A stretch of DNA of 64,000 nt from Gnetum montanum (Eukaryota; Streptophyta; Gnetopsida; Gnetales; Gnetaceae): contig MNCI01036754.1 in NCBI GenBank assembly GCA_015680685.1, positions 146,713 through 210,712 of the forward strand. The letters are read 5' to 3'. Of the stretch, positions 1 to 12,039 are shown piece after piece. A model generated the notes under the pieces. That model saw only the letters and a list, made by a program, of their open reading frames with translations. It was not told the origin of the DNA and searched no databases. The position numbers and the translations under genes are program-made. The stretch's first letter is position 1; each line of letters opens with the position of its first letter.

Positions 1-250
1 AATTGGCAATCTCCTTTACATTGCATGGCCTGAAAAGGCCTTAAACTAGTAGATGGCCCACCATGACCATAAACTAGCAACTCACAGCCTAGAATGACCT
101 TAAACTATCAAGACACTTTTTCCCCTTCAAACATATAGTCCCAAATGGCCCTTGAACTACCACGAGGACCTGGAATAGCCTAAAACTATCAACACACTCT
201 CTATACACATGGCCCAAAATGGCCCAAAACTAGCAATCGCTATGGTCTAG
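1..250 (+). repeat. Degenerate tandem repeats of Tat 3'-UTR type
   Basis: The stretch repeats a loose unit of about 25-45 bp containing 'taaactagca' or 'ttaaactatca' after 'tggccc' or 'atgacc'. The same kind of unit fills 10155-10660, directly behind the integrase of the Tat-like element there. I infer that it is the 3'-UTR repeat of another Tat-like copy whose pol lies left of the window. Units are too diverged to give an exact period. Confidence 0.55.
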
Positions 251-609
251 TATCAATCCATCACATTATTAGCATCAAACACATAATAACTGAATGCAAG
301 AGTCTACTCATTAATACACTCCATATACCAAAAAGAAATGTATTACATCTCATAAAAATAATGGTAAATCGCATAAAAATTTGCACCATACAACAAAATA
401 TACAAAAGAATGCAAAAATGCCCAACAACAGGCCTACATTAGGATCTACTCAACCAATGGTACTAGGTAGGGGTGGAGGTCTCTCTTCCTCTGCTATGCC
501 ACTAGGGCCTACAGCATCACCTAGTGCCTACTAACAACACAATAACAACAAAATAGCAAACCTATAAGCATATGTATAATATACAAACTACATAGAAATA
601 TGAGAACTA
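251..609. other. Non-coding spacer
   Basis: No coding frame longer than chance is visible. The stretch lies between the tandem repeats on its left and the 3'-most recognisable part of the antisense gene on its right, so it probably holds that gene's 3' UTR and last intron. Confidence 0.4.
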
Positions 610-2266
610 ACCTGAGAGGGTTCGGCATTGGCCATGTCTAGGGGCAAACTATCAAGGCCCTCCTCTAAGCATTGGAGGATCTCTACCTCAGATAGCTACA
701 TCTAGTCCTCTTGGCCAAAGTCAATTCCCTCAAGGGTCTTGCCTTCATCCACAATGTTCCATGCAGGCAGTTGCATAGAAAATGTGGTAGACGAAGTCTT
801 CCCTAAGGGTGTAACAATCTCTCTCTCTAGGGAGTCACTAACCACTATGTGACGAGCAAATATTTTGAAGGTCCATTTCTTTCCAATTGCCTCAAGGAAC
901 ATCTCTAAGCTACAGAATTGGACAAACTCTTCTTTGAGCTACTGCACATAAGAGTCTCACTTGTGCTTATAGTGGTGTTTGTGGTTTTTCTATGTTTTCC
1001 TCCACTCACACACCTTTGGGCTGAAATTTTTTCAATATTGATTCTTAAGGATGAGTAGATCCATATGTAGCCTCTACTCAATTAGCTACTAGGTAACTTC
1101 ATTCTTGCCCTAGATTGCTGACTAGTACCTAGCATATTTGATCTCTATAGTACACTAGGTACTATCCCCCTATGATTGAGCTACAAGAAAATCATATCTA
1201 GACTAAAGGCCCTTAACCTTTGAGTCCTAGCTTGCCACTCTCTCTTGAAGTTTGTGCATGCATTTTCATAGGTGCTCATTCAAGCACCTAAAAATCCATA
1301 ATGCTTTCATATAGGAAAGCATGCACTTGCTAGTGTCCTTGTACACACAGTAAGGCACTTGCTCTACTTTAAGAGGGTACTCGAGAATGGAATTCACTTT
1401 AGCCACTCAATTTGGATCCCAATGAAGCTTAGAACCTATTGGTATACAATAAGAAAAATAACATTAGTCATAGAATTAGTACTCAAATTAGTAAAATAAC
1501 ATAAGGAAGACAATATCACATGCATACCGAGCTCGAGATTTGCTTATTATTGGCAATCTACCATATCCTCAACAATGCCTTCCATAAAGGAAAACTTGTC
1601 CAATATTTCTACCCACAACATCATGTCATACATAGGCATAGATGATGGACTACTAGCAGGTACATCTGAGGCTACAACTAAACATTCAAAGATGTAAGAG
1701 CAAAAACATATGGTAATACAAGGCACATACCTGGCAAGCCCTCAAGTGTAAGAGTAAGGGGGTCTTCCAAATGCATGCCATCAAAGAGATGGTCAAAATC
1801 ACCATTGTTGGGTTGGAATAGCCCCTCCTCCAATGATTAGAGGATCACTAGATCCTCTTGTAGCTTCCTCCTATGGGCTTCCTCTTTTGTAATAGGAAGA
1901 GGTGGCACTTCTACTACTATTTCTATTGTTGCTTCGACAATGCTCTTGCCTAATTCACAAACATAACATTTTAGCATTAGCATAACATAGTAAAAAAACA
2001 TAAAAATATGAATACAAAAAATATAAAATAAATTCACTTAGCAACACATACTAACCTACAACATTTGTATGCATGTGGGGGATCTTAAGGTAGATCTTCT
2101 TGATTCTCGCCTGTTCAACTGCAAGGCAAGCCTCTTCTATAGGGTGGGGCCTCTTGATCTTCACTTTGGATGATCCCACTATTTTTTCAATATAGTGTTT
2201 AGCCATGTTCACATCCCCAATGACAACTAGGGGACCCTTGTCCACATTGTCACATGAGTAGTGTGA
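610..2266 (-). pseudogene. C-terminal part of antisense gene, acidic and coiled-coil-like
   Basis: Blocks at 2050-2266 (basic, with SSKVKIKRPHPIEEACLAVEQ), 1806-1955 (acidic, VEVPPLPITKEEAHRRKLQE), 1530-1677 (ASSPSSMPMYDMMLWVEIL) and 610-1437 (long, charged, many stops) follow one another on the minus strand, each bounded by GT/AG-like splice signals. The last block contains the 66-codon open stretch at 702-902, with LEAIGKKWTFKIFARHIVV. No enzymatic motif is visible. It is probably the regulatory or structural tail of the same antisense product. Confidence 0.4.
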
Positions 2267-2879
2267 CCCCCCCCCCCCCCCCCCCCCCCNNNNNNNNNNN
2301 NNNNNNNNNNNNNNNNNNNNNNNNNNNNNNNNNNNNNNNNNNNNNNNNNNNNNNNNNNNNNNNNNNNNNNNNNNNNNNNNNNNNNNNNNNNNNNNNNNNN
2401 NNNNNNNNNNNNNNNNNNNNNNNNNNNNNNNNNNNNNNNNNNNNNNNNNNNNNNNNNNNNNNNNNNNNNNNNNNNNNNNNNNNNNNNNNNNNNNNNNNNN
2501 NNNNNNNNNNNNNNNNNNNNNNNNNNNNNNNNNNNNNNNNNNNNNNNNNNNNNNNNNNNNNNNNNNNNNNNNNNNNNNNNNNNNNNNNNNNNNNNNNNNN
2601 NNNNNNNNNNNNNNNNNNNNNNNNNNNNNNNNNNNNNNNNNNNNNNNNNNNNNNNNNNNNNNNNNNNNNNNNNNNNNNNNNNNNNNNNNNNNNNNNNNNN
2701 NNNNNNNNNNNNNNNNNNNNNNNNNNNNNNNNNNNNNNNNNNNNNNNNNNNNNNNNNNNNNNNNNNNNNNNNNNNNNNNNNNNNNNNNNNNNNNNNNNNN
2801 NNNNNNNNNNNNNNNNNNNNNNNNNNNNNNNNNNNNNNNNNNNNNNNNNNNNNNNNNNNNNNNNNNNNNNNNNNNNNNN
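2267..2879. other. Poly-C run followed by assembly gap
   Basis: A run of 23 C (2267-2289) leads straight into 590 N (2290-2879). The homopolymer probably stopped assembly. Apparent open frames crossing this gap are artefacts. Confidence 0.95.
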
Positions 2880-2929
2880 AGAGAGTGGTTGTGAACATGT
2901 GCCTTATCCATGGTTTGGATAGCTACTCA

Positions 2930-3655
2930 TAGTCCTACACTACCCACCTCCCATTGTAGCATACCACTAGGAGCTCCACAAGCTAGAGACCTTGTGAATA
3001 ATGCAAAGTGTACATGAGACCTTGCCTTGAGGTTTGAGCGTAGCATAGTGATCTTTGTGCATAGGTTGGTGATGATGTAGGAGGCCTAGTTGAATCTAGC
3101 CCCCTCCTACAACACCCCCTTCAACATCCACACCTACTCAAACCTAAGGATTTTCCCTTTGGAGAGAAACTTCGAGAATACACTAGCACAGAAAAGAGGG
3201 TACAACCTCCAAACCTTAGGCATGTTCATGTTCTTGATAGGTATGCCTTTGTTAGATCATGTGGACTCCAACAAACCCTTAACCTCTCCTCTGTGGTCCA
3301 CCTCCCTGTTGGCCTTGTCAACAACCAACAGGCCATCAGTAGGAAGACCATAGAGGTTGGCAAAGAAGTTCTCACTGAGGTCTAGAACCACCCTCACACT
3401 GTGCATGTGGGTGATGAAGTGGCAGGTGTCATTGTTGAAGAAGTCTAGAATGGTGATCATTTTGGCCAAAGAAATGCTTGGGCTAAGGGCCAAGAATAGG
3501 TCCATCAAACTATCATGTGTGAACTAAGTGGCCAACTTATCCAAAGCTTCATGGCACAACCACCACTATGCATCCTTCATGTCACTATACTTCATGAGGA
3601 GGATGGCTTCTATGTGGCCAGTGACAACCATGGCCACTTCTCCTAAAGCAATTAT
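2930..3655 (-). pseudogene. Unknown transposon-associated domain of the antisense gene
   Basis: The longest clean stretch is 83 codons (3257-3508, minus), including ITILDFFNNDTCHF and FFANLYGLPTDGLLVVDKAN, and continues after a TGA stop into SNKGIPIKNMNMPKVWRLYP. The style (folded domain, LYGLPTDG-type motif) resembles the plant-transposon-associated domains found in extra ORFs of Tat and Athila elements, but I cannot name the family with certainty. A block further 5' (3785-4025) reads HDKEWALTITHITLEVF and links it to the phosphatase-like exon. At least five stops are present. Confidence 0.4.
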
Positions 3656-4119
3656 AGCTACAACAAAGGCAAAAATATAATGTCAAAATCCTGCAGTGGT
3701 AATCAACAAGTGCATGTGAGCAAGCACAAGAACAAAATGATAAATTCTTACATAGAACAAAGGGTGTGTAAGATAGAGGTGATGGCACAACCAACCCCTC
3801 GAAGTTGGGCTCACAACTAGCCCATCCCTTCTCAAGCCAATTATAGGTCCTACACCACTCAAATGCCTTTAGGTACTAGGTGGGGTAATTCTTTAGATCC
3901 TCTCCCACTTGCTTAAGTATGACCTCCTAAATGTTTGGACTAGACGAGAACACCTCTAGGGTGATGTGTGTTATAGTAAGAGCCCACTCTTTGTCATGGA
4001 GACCCTGATCATCAACTTTGAATCTAGTATCAAGCATGAGTAATTAGTGATTAGCAAACTTAGCATGGGCCAATAGCAAAGAATATAATGCAAAAAAATG
4101 AGATCACTTATCCTTCAAT

Positions 4120-4545
4120 GTAATATATAGTTTCAGGTGGGTTCTAGAACATAGTCTACACACGTAGAATAATGAGGAAGGTGTTGCTCTTATTATAGTA
4201 AGAGAACTCTGGCATCTGTTAGATCCTGGATAAGAGATGAAGGCCTCTAGGACCTCAGCCAAAACCACCTACTCCACCATCACTAATAGTGGGCTCATCA
4301 AACATAAATCTCAATATGTCTCTATTAGCCTCAAGTAGCAATGTCTCGGTGATAGTGCTCATAGCCTCTACTACTAAGTATGACCACATCATCACATTGA
4401 AGTGCTATAGTAGGAATGCTAAGAAATTAGATGCCCCTGGCCAAAACCACATTGCCTAATGACCCATCCACATGTTGGGCACAGGCTCACTCATGTAACA
4501 TAGAATGCCAACAAGCTCCATGATGATCAAGATGGGCTTTAGTAA
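4120..4545 (-). pseudogene. FCP1/NIF-like phosphatase domain exon (HAD superfamily)
   Basis: The translated minus strand gives KPILIIMELVGILCY, then a block including SNFLAFLL*HFNVMMWSY, then MPEFSYYNKSNTFL and NPPETIYYIEG. This order resembles the FCP1-homology fold: hydrophobic strand with the catalytic aspartates, the RPG-x-x-xFL-x-x-FNV-x-VWS block, and the nKsnt-DDSPyk-NPP end. At the catalytic position, where the family has DxD, this copy has MELVG, so the nucleophile aspartates appear lost. Several TAG stops interrupt the frame. I recognise the domain by motif order only. The domain would act on phosphoserine in proteins such as RNA polymerase II CTD; this copy is not expected to be active. 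A similar arrangement in an unrelated HAD protein is the main alternative. Confidence 0.5.
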
Positions 4546-4569
4546 CACTCTCCAACTACAAGGCAATAA

Positions 4570-6640
4570 ATGTAGCATTAGTATATACTAGATGCAAATT
4601 TTGGCAAAAATACGTTAAATTAAACTTAGCAGAGAAAATTTATTAGCATAAGATGACAAAGTTAGTAAAAATATCCTAGGGCTCATGGGCCCCATAGGTA
4701 TAGGATGTCAACAAATACATTTGACACGCTTGGTACTAAATAGGATACAACATGTTTGACATAACATTAGCACTTCATTTTATGAATTTTCATATTTAGC
4801 ATTATAGTTCACATGCTTTGGTAATTTAACATTAGTGTTTTAGATTTCATAGGCTTAGCATTTTTCCACAAAATTTTCAAAGTTTTTTCTAACTCTGGGT
4901 AGTGTAGTCTAGAGGACTATAAAAAAATTCTAACTCTGGGGGTACCTCCAAGAGCATAGTTTATAGATTGAAATTTTTCTAACTTTGGAACCACTGGCTA
5001 TGCTCTAGCAACTGTAGATAGTAGTCCCATATCCAAAAAAATTCTAACTATAGCCCCAAAAAAATTTAAAATTTACAAAAAAAAAATCTAAATGTTTGGC
5101 ACCATGCCCCATGCACCCTGCACCTCTTGCCCCCCTACACCAAGCATCAACCATGGCTATGGCACTCGCACCAATACTAATGGTGCTATCGTGCACCAAT
5201 TTGCTTCCCCTAGAACGAAGAAAATGTGCCTTTGGTGTTGCCCCTCTCCCATAGCCCCTGTGGTTGTGCATCCTTTCCATAGGACATTAAGCCCTCATGG
5301 CCCCCGTAGCTGCCTTCAAAATCAATAAAATAAAAATGGTAGTCCCTACTATGTCCTTGCCCCATGGCATGCCTTCTTGGCCACCACTGAGGCCGCCACC
5401 CTTGCCCCACACATAGCAACCTAAAAACTCAAGGGCAAGAAAAATCTAGAGGACAAAGCCCTCTATTGCATGCTCTACCTCATGGGTATTAGCCCTAGGA
5501 CTACTACCAAACCCTCATCCCTACTTTGTGTAGAGGAGAAAAATCACAAAATTTTCTGTAGCCTCAACCCCATGGGTAGTAGCTCTTGGTAGCTGCTGCC
5601 CAACACCCTAATCTCCTGCCCCATAATCTTGAAAAAAAATACTTTCTTAGAACCTACCCTCAAACTCCATAGGTGACAACTCTTGGTAGTCATCACTAAG
5701 TCTCAATCTCCTACCCCATGCACTACAAAAAGTAGATAATATTTTTACAACCCTATGCAGGCTTACGGCCTTTCCATCCATGGCCGCGTAGATTACCGTA
5801 GTAGTTGTGGCCACCAAAACCCTTGCCTAAAAAAACTATAGAAAATCCTTATCTCCAAATATGCATTCCCATTCCCCTCATAGCCATAGTGGCAGCAGCC
5901 CTTGCCATGGTAAGGCATCACCAAAACCAAATCACAAACCCCTAATGCCTAAGTGTAGAAATCAAAGAAAAGGCAAAAAAATGACAAAGGGGTTGAGTGT
6001 AGTCCAAATGCCTAGCAAATGATGGCACCCTTTTCTCCTCCAAACATGCCCATGGTAGGAAGCTCAGTACTCACTTCCCCTCATCAACATTGGTCAGCCC
6101 AAGGTGCTAGCATCCACTTCAATGTAACATTTTGGTTTCTATGCTCTTTGCAACTACACTGCTCTCTTGAAAGTTTGTGTGTTTAACTTTGAAAATGATA
6201 GATTTACCCAAGGTGAAATGCAATTTTATACCCCCTAAGGTCACTTAATTTTTTCATCTACCCTAGGACCATGCTCAATAGTGCAAAGCATAGTCAAGTG
6301 GAAGTGTAGTTACCAAAGATAGAAAATTTTTTGGTTTTCTGGATTGCCCCAAACTTAGAAAAATTTTAAATTTTTCTTGTCGCCCAGTGAGTGCCCATGC
6401 CAATTCTGCTTTTCTAGTGTACTAAGCCTTTCATGAATGATGCATTAATGTATACTCATAGTCTACTAAGATCTTAAACTAACACCTCATGGCCTACCAA
6501 GGCCTAAAATTAGCCCATGTGTTCCTTGCCTTTTAAAATCACATTTTCATACTTAGGTAAAATTTTATTGCATTGATTTTCTTCATCTTATATATTGCTC
6601 TTAATTATACATGTATGGATTGACATTTTTCTTGGTTTTT
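4570..6640. other. Non-coding, LTR- or 3'-UTR-like DNA of Tat copy
   Basis: No protein-coding signal is convincing. The stretch has short imperfect repeats of 'ttctaactctgg' (4880-5050) and of 'agtgtagt' and 'agcatagt' (6240-6320) that resemble the units at 12040-12760 in the second Tat copy. It ends near 6500 with another 'cttaaactaac' type unit. I infer LTR or UTR of a Tat-like element, but no TATA box or terminal TG...CA pair could be fixed. Confidence 0.35.
5470..5745. repeat. Three diverged direct repeats of about 95 bp
   Basis: Three successive blocks contain 'ctcatgggtattagccctag', 'cccatgggtagtagctcttg' and 'tccataggtgacaactcttg', each followed by 'ggtag' or 'gactac' and a 'cctcatccc' or 'ctcctgcccc'-like tail. 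Spacing is about 90-100 bp. They look like an old short tandem array inside the non-coding part of the Tat-like copy. Confidence 0.45.
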
Positions 6641-6924
6641 GTTTTGTAGGATTTTCAACATGACTACATATGAGAATCTCCACTCACCTCTAGTCCTCAC
6701 CAGGTCCCACAGTGGTGTCACATAATGTATTGACTTACAATGCCTAGACCTCAAGCCCATAGCCTATGATGAATACATAACATCCATAGAGGCATCGTTA
6801 GATTGGCTAGACCATCTAGTTAAGACTCTAGATCTAGAGGTAGGCAACATCACGGAGGATCCTCTTGTTGAAAACACCTAGTGATGGGGCAAAAACATTG
6901 AAACTTAGTTCTTTGTTAGAGCTT

Positions 6925-8760
6925 CAACATGCCCAAAACATCGCAAAAGTACTCAATGAAAACATCAAGGCATTCACATGATCTTACGAAGACATGCTAG
7001 GCCTAGATCCTTACGTAGTGCAACACAATATAATCCTTGATCCTAGCATAGAACTAGTTAAGCAAAAAGCCTGCAAGGTTATGCCTAAAGTGGTGTTGGT
7101 AGTTCATGATGAAATTACTAAGCTCTACAAGGTTGGTTTCATTTGGGATGTTGACTACATAGACTAGGTCTCTAACATAATGGTTGTACCCAAGAAAAAT
7201 GGAAGCATATGCATCTACATAGACTTTCAGGACCTCAACAAGGTGACCATCAAAGACGACTTCTCATTGCCTAGTATTCACCAATTAGTTGATACTATAG
7301 CTGGTCATGCCTTGTTATCCTTCATGGATAGGTTCTTGGGATACAACTAGATTTGGATCAACCCAAAGCACCAACTCAGTGCTACCTTCATAACCCCTTA
7401 GGGTACATTTTTCTACACAATGATGCCCTTTAGACTAAAAAATCTAGGATCAACTTATCAACGAGCCATGACATACATCTTTAGTGATTACATGCTAAGT
7501 CTGCTCAATGATTACGTTGAAGATATAGTGGTTAAGTCCAAATCATGAAACAATCATGCAAATGAATTAGACCTCATGCTTAAGATTTCTTGAAGCATGA
7601 ACTTAGGCTAAATCTTAAGAAATATTTCTTTGGCATTAAGATAGGCTGCATGCTAGGCTTTGCATTATCAGAAGTACGTATACGCATAGACCTCAATAAG
7701 GTTAGGATCATTGTCAGCTTATCATCACTGGCTAACCTTAAGGAGCTATGAGGATTATAAGGTAAATAGTCATTCATATGAAGGTTTATTACATGGTTGA
7801 CTGATAAGTTGTAGCTAATTTAACACTTGCTCAAAAAGGGGGTCTACTTTGAGTTGATGGGTCAATGCCAAGAGGCATTTGACAACCTCACATAGGAGTT
7901 GGCTTAACTCCCAACAATCTACCCTCCGTAAGGAGATAAACCATTCTACATCTACCTTACAACTTCCAATGTATCCATTGCTTCTCTTCTTTATCAAAAG
8001 TGAGATGATGGTATAGAGGTCCCTATTTACTACCTTAGCCATGCATTGATTTCCTATGAAGCAAAGTATAATGATGTGGAAAAGAATTGCCTTACCTTGG
8101 TCTTTACACTTAAGAAGTGGAGGCGCTATCTTTTCTATAGCCTAGTAAACATCATCTACAAAAGTAATGTACTCCACACTATTACAATGAATATTTATGA
8201 GAGTAGTTACAATGCATGTTAAAAATTAATAACTATGTAATTTGACCTACATTATGTTGCACAAGCATCAACCAAAGGTCAAGCAATAGCTGCACAACTT
8301 ATGGCTTGCCTTGTAGATGAGCAAGCAACAATAGATCTGAAATTTTTGGATGACCATGTGATTAGCATAAGTCAAATACCTAATAATTTTGAGGTACTTG
8401 TACACTTTGATGGTGCTTTGACCTCTCAAGGGCATAACATTGTTGCCAAAATCACATTTCCCTCTAGGGAGATCTGACCCTTCATGTACCATTTTGCATT
8501 TCCATGCACTAATAATATGGTAGAGTATGAGGGTCTCCTCTAGGGTATCTTAGTAGCTTGTGAACTAGGAATACAAAACCTAGCAATCTGAGGTGACTCA
8601 CAATTGGTGGTCAACCAAGTCATAGAGGTTTATGCTTGTAAAACTTAACACTTGTAACCTTATTATAACCTAGTGAAGCACTTTCTCAAGCAATTTGCAA
8701 CCATTGATGTTTAGCATATCTCCTGTAACAAAAATGCCATTACCAATGCATTAGCAATGT
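6925..8760 (+). pseudogene. Tat-type reverse transcriptase and dual RNase H
   Basis: Translation shows SYEDMLGLDPYVVQHN, then VPKKNGSICIYIDFQDLNK, KDDFSLPSIHQLVD, LSFMDRFLGYN and the catalytic-box equivalent NDYVEDIVVKS (family consensus YVDD, here YVED, so one catalytic aspartate is altered). RNase H 1 follows with YYLSHALISYEAKYNDVEKN and LVFTLKKWRRYL (about 8025-8145). A second RNase H of Tat/Ogre type follows with DGALTSQGHNIVAK, NMVEYEGLL and GDSQLVVNQVIEVY (about 8408-8635). Stops occur about every 30-60 codons, and many are TAG at positions where relatives have W or Q. Non-functional. Confidence 0.85.
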
Positions 8761-9059
8761 TAGCCTTAAGCATTTCACCTGAAATGTTTCACACATTGTC
8801 CAATTCGGTGATGGATTTCTCTGTGCCTATCATGCAAATAATTGACATTACATCCATAGCCACAGTAAGCACAACACATGCAATAGAATGGGATCATGAC
8901 ATTAAGGTGTACCTTCTATAGGGTTAACCTTCATAGCATTTAGCCACTACCCAAAAGGATGCAGTGCAAAAGTGATCACAACAATATGGCATCATAGGTG
9001 ATAGCACATTATTCTACAAATCCTATGATGACATACCATTGACCTGCATTAGCAATAGT

Positions 9060-10090
9060 GAAGCACAAACTATCATTGATCAAGTCCACAAGGGACTATG
9101 TAGAAGCCACATAACACCCAAGGTAATGGCAGTGAAGATAAGACACTTAGGCTACTATTAGTCTTACATGAAGCACAACTGTGTCTCCAAGATCAAGATG
9201 TGTGACATGTATCAAACACATGGTAACTTAATGCATGTGCCAGCTGTTGAACTACATACAACATAGATCATGTAGTCGTTTCAATATTGGGGGTTGGACA
9301 TCATAGCACCTATAATTTCTAAGTTCTCCATAGGGCATAGCTTCATTATAACTACAACTAAATATTTCACTAAGTGGGTTGAAGCTATCCCCCTTCAGAA
9401 GACTACATCATGGTAGGTCTGCAAATTTATGCTTGAAAACATAGTAATCCATTTTGTTTATCCATGATCATAGTCACAGATAGTGGGCCACAGTTTAGCA
9501 GTGCTGAGACCAAAGCCTTTTGTAAACACCTTGGAATAAAACATTCCTTTTCATCACCCTACTACCCACAAGTGAATGGCCAAGTGGAGGCCACGAACAA
9601 AGTCATCATCAACCTTCTAAAGAAGATGCTCAATAGTAGTAAACAATGATGTCACTACTCTATGCACTATGGGCCTATCACATAACATGAAGAATTATGA
9701 TAGGTAAGATGCCATATAACTTGGTTTATGGGTTTGAAGCTATTTTTCCCCTTGAATTGTAGGTCCCATCACTCTGTGTCATCCTCTTAAGCTTCATCAA
9801 TGAGGCTCAAAACAATAGGTTGAAAGTCATGGATCATGACTCAATAGAGGAGGAGTGCATGTAGATGCTTGGTTGAATCGAGTGGTACCAACAAATGAAA
9901 CAATAGAAGCACTGTCACAATCAGTGCCAACATCTAATCAAGAAAGGGGACTTAGTCCTTAAGGCCATTCACAAACCTACAAATAAATTCTCAGCCAACT
10001 GGGAAGGGCATTTCTTAGTTGTCAAGGCCTATGATAATGGAGCATTCAAGCTCACTAACCATGATAGTAATGAATTTGCCATTTGATGAA
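9060..10090 (+). pseudogene. Tat-type integrase
   Basis: The zinc-binding part is seen as VHKGLCRSHITPKVMAVKIR with a later MCDMYQTHGN. The core has YWGLDIIAP (first Asp), TDSGPQF (second Asp) and NGQVEATNK (Glu), so the DDE triad residues remain although the frame shifts near 9462. The longest open piece is 9464-9649. The C-terminal part reads KGDLVLKAIH and NWEGHFLVVKAYDNGAFKL, typical of the domain that follows the core in gypsy integrases. Stops throughout make it non-functional. Confidence 0.85.
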
Positions 10091-10154
10091 CCACTCATAT
10101 CTAAAGCCATACTACGCTTAGTACGCAATGCTACATTACAACAAAGTAAGGTAA

Positions 10155-10660
10155 GCAAAAGTCTACTATGACTATAAACTGGCATAAACAAGTCTTCTAT
10201 GACTATAAACTAGCATAGACAAGTTTGCTACAACTATAAACTGGCATAGAAAGTTCACTATGACTATAAACTAGCATAGAAAGTCTGTTATGACTATAAA
10301 CTAGAATAGAAAGTCTATTATGATTATAAACTAGCATAGACAAGTTTGCTATAATTATAAACTAGCATAGAATAGTCTGTTATAACTATAAATTAGCACA
10401 GATCATCCTGGGGCCATGATGCTAAAAGTGGCATCCTATGACATTAAACTAGCATAACTTATCTTTCATGACATTAAACTGACACCCACATTCACCAGCT
10501 GCTATGACATTAAACTAGCACTTGGCAATCTACTAGGACTATAAACTAGCACACCATGGTCTACCAAGACGTTAAACTGGGTCCATGGTCTACTAGTACC
10601 TTAAACTAGCAAGGCATATGGTCTACCAAGACCTTAAATTGGGTTCATCATCCACCATGC
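10155..10660 (+). repeat. Tandem repeat in Tat 3' UTR, about 30-bp unit
   Basis: About 15 diverged copies of a unit built on 'tatgactataaactagcata' plus a short variable linker follow the integrase stop region directly. The first eight are closest in length (about 27-33 bp); later copies change to 'gacattaaactagca' and 'accttaaactggg'. Tandem repeats in the 3' UTR are known for Tat/Ogre elements and can seed satellites. Confidence 0.8.
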
Positions 10661-12039
10661 GTAGTTCTATAAGCAAGTAAGTAAGAATACTTTCAACTCC
10701 TCCCACCCTCCTTTCTTCTCCTACCTACACCTTGTGGGTGAGGTGGGGATACTATAGTCCCAAAATGGAGTTCTCACCACCTCTAGGTAGCACTTGCAAT
10801 ACTACCACCTTTGGGCATTTTGCTAGTGCTTTGAGCTCCCATCATTGGGGCACTCTTTGGAGCACTTGTGGCATTATCGCCCCCACCATTTTGGTAAGCA
10901 CTTGCCATTAGTTTGGTCTTTAGAGCAATCATAGCATTGTCATTTTGGCACTTTCACTAGCTTCCTAAGTACTTGCAACTAGTTCAACATTTACATTTGC
11001 AACATCTTTGCTTTTGACACTTGGTTTTCCTTTCACATTTTGTGGTTCTCTTGTCCTCTTAGAGTTGTATTTGCAGGATGAAGCCTCAAAGGTGGTCATG
11101 TGAAGACACACCTCATTTCAATAGCAAGTCACCACATTACTCTAACATGCATGATTGGAATAGTCAAGCCACTCAAGAATGCATATCCCTGTAACCTTGT
11201 TATAGACCTCTTGCATTTATCCTTTTGCCTTAATATGCTTAAATTCCCCGGCATAACCAAAGCTTATAAATTCCTCCGATGCACACTGTAACTTCTTTGC
11301 TCAATTGTAGAACCCAATCTGGATGTAACGCTTGTCCCATGTAGAGCATCTATTGGCTAGTCAAAGTCTAAGTGGATGTAATGCAACTCATCCTTGGGAG
11401 GAAACACTTATCCTACAGAAATGATGTGGTTGCATCAAAGCAAATCTCATCTACTTGATGGCCAAAACCTTGCAGCTAACATTTAGTAGTAAGCTGAACC
11501 TAACAAAGGTTTTCCTCCTTTTAAAAAAAAGATGGGACAAAAATATGTCCCAAGGCAAAATTAGTATTGTTGCAATTTTTCAATCAGTCCAACCCTAAAT
11601 CCACATTGATTCTCTCATAAGCACTTCGATGAGAGGTTATAATTTTGGGGATAATCCATTTTGGTACCATGGATGCTAACTCTCTCACAAGCATTCTGAG
11701 AAGGGATCATCATTTTAGTGACAAGCCACCCTGGTGCCATCATCACCATCTATCATGCTAACTTTTCATCTTGCATTATAACATCCTATTTGCATTTTTA
11801 CCTCCCTCGTTATCCTTGCATATCACCTACATCCTTTATCTTCAACATACCACTACACTTGGCATTCTTGAACATGGTGTAGCAACTTTCAACTAGGTAC
11901 CAGTGGGTGATGTTGATGCCATGCCTACCGTGGTGTTTTGTCATTCTTTGTCGATGTCTCTCAAGCTACTCCTCCAGATGTCAATAAAGAGGGGCTAATG
12001 AAACACCACAAAAATTTTGGCTTCAATGACTTAACTACA
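10661..12039 (+). other. Non-coding 3' region of Tat copy
   Basis: No coding signal. The stretch contains paired phrases such as 'tctctcataagcacttcgat' and 'tctctcacaagcattctga' (about 11615 and 11680), which suggest local duplication. The antisense gene seen at 610-4545 is absent from this copy. Confidence 0.4.

Larger units (their letters stand above)
610..4545 (-). pseudogene. Antisense multi-exon decayed gene in a Tat-like element
   Basis: On the minus strand at least six coding-like blocks are separated by AT-rich spacers with plausible splice signals. Examples of donors (minus strand) are AG|GTTAGT near 613, AG|GTATGTG near 1731, CG|GTATGCATG near 1529 and AG|GTTAGTATG near 2053. Reading 5' to 3', the blocks are an FCP1/NIF-like domain (about 4120-4545), a short block (3785-4025), a block with the motif FFANLYGLPTDG (2930-3655), a basic block (2050-2266) and acidic or coiled-coil-like blocks (610-1955). 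Each carries several in-frame stops, mostly TAG, so the copy is dead. The assembly gap at 2290-2879 removes part of it. Its position between Tat-type 3'-UTR repeats and LTR-like DNA, and its antisense orientation, match the extra antisense ORFs known from Tat-lineage retrotransposons. The exon joins are inferred and no transcript was seen. Confidence 0.55.

Noticed and set aside
2051-2922. Long open frames on both strands across 2254-2911
   Set aside because: They consist mostly of undetermined bases (590 N) plus a homopolymer. Only 2050-2266 on the minus strand has real sequence and was kept as an exon of the antisense gene.
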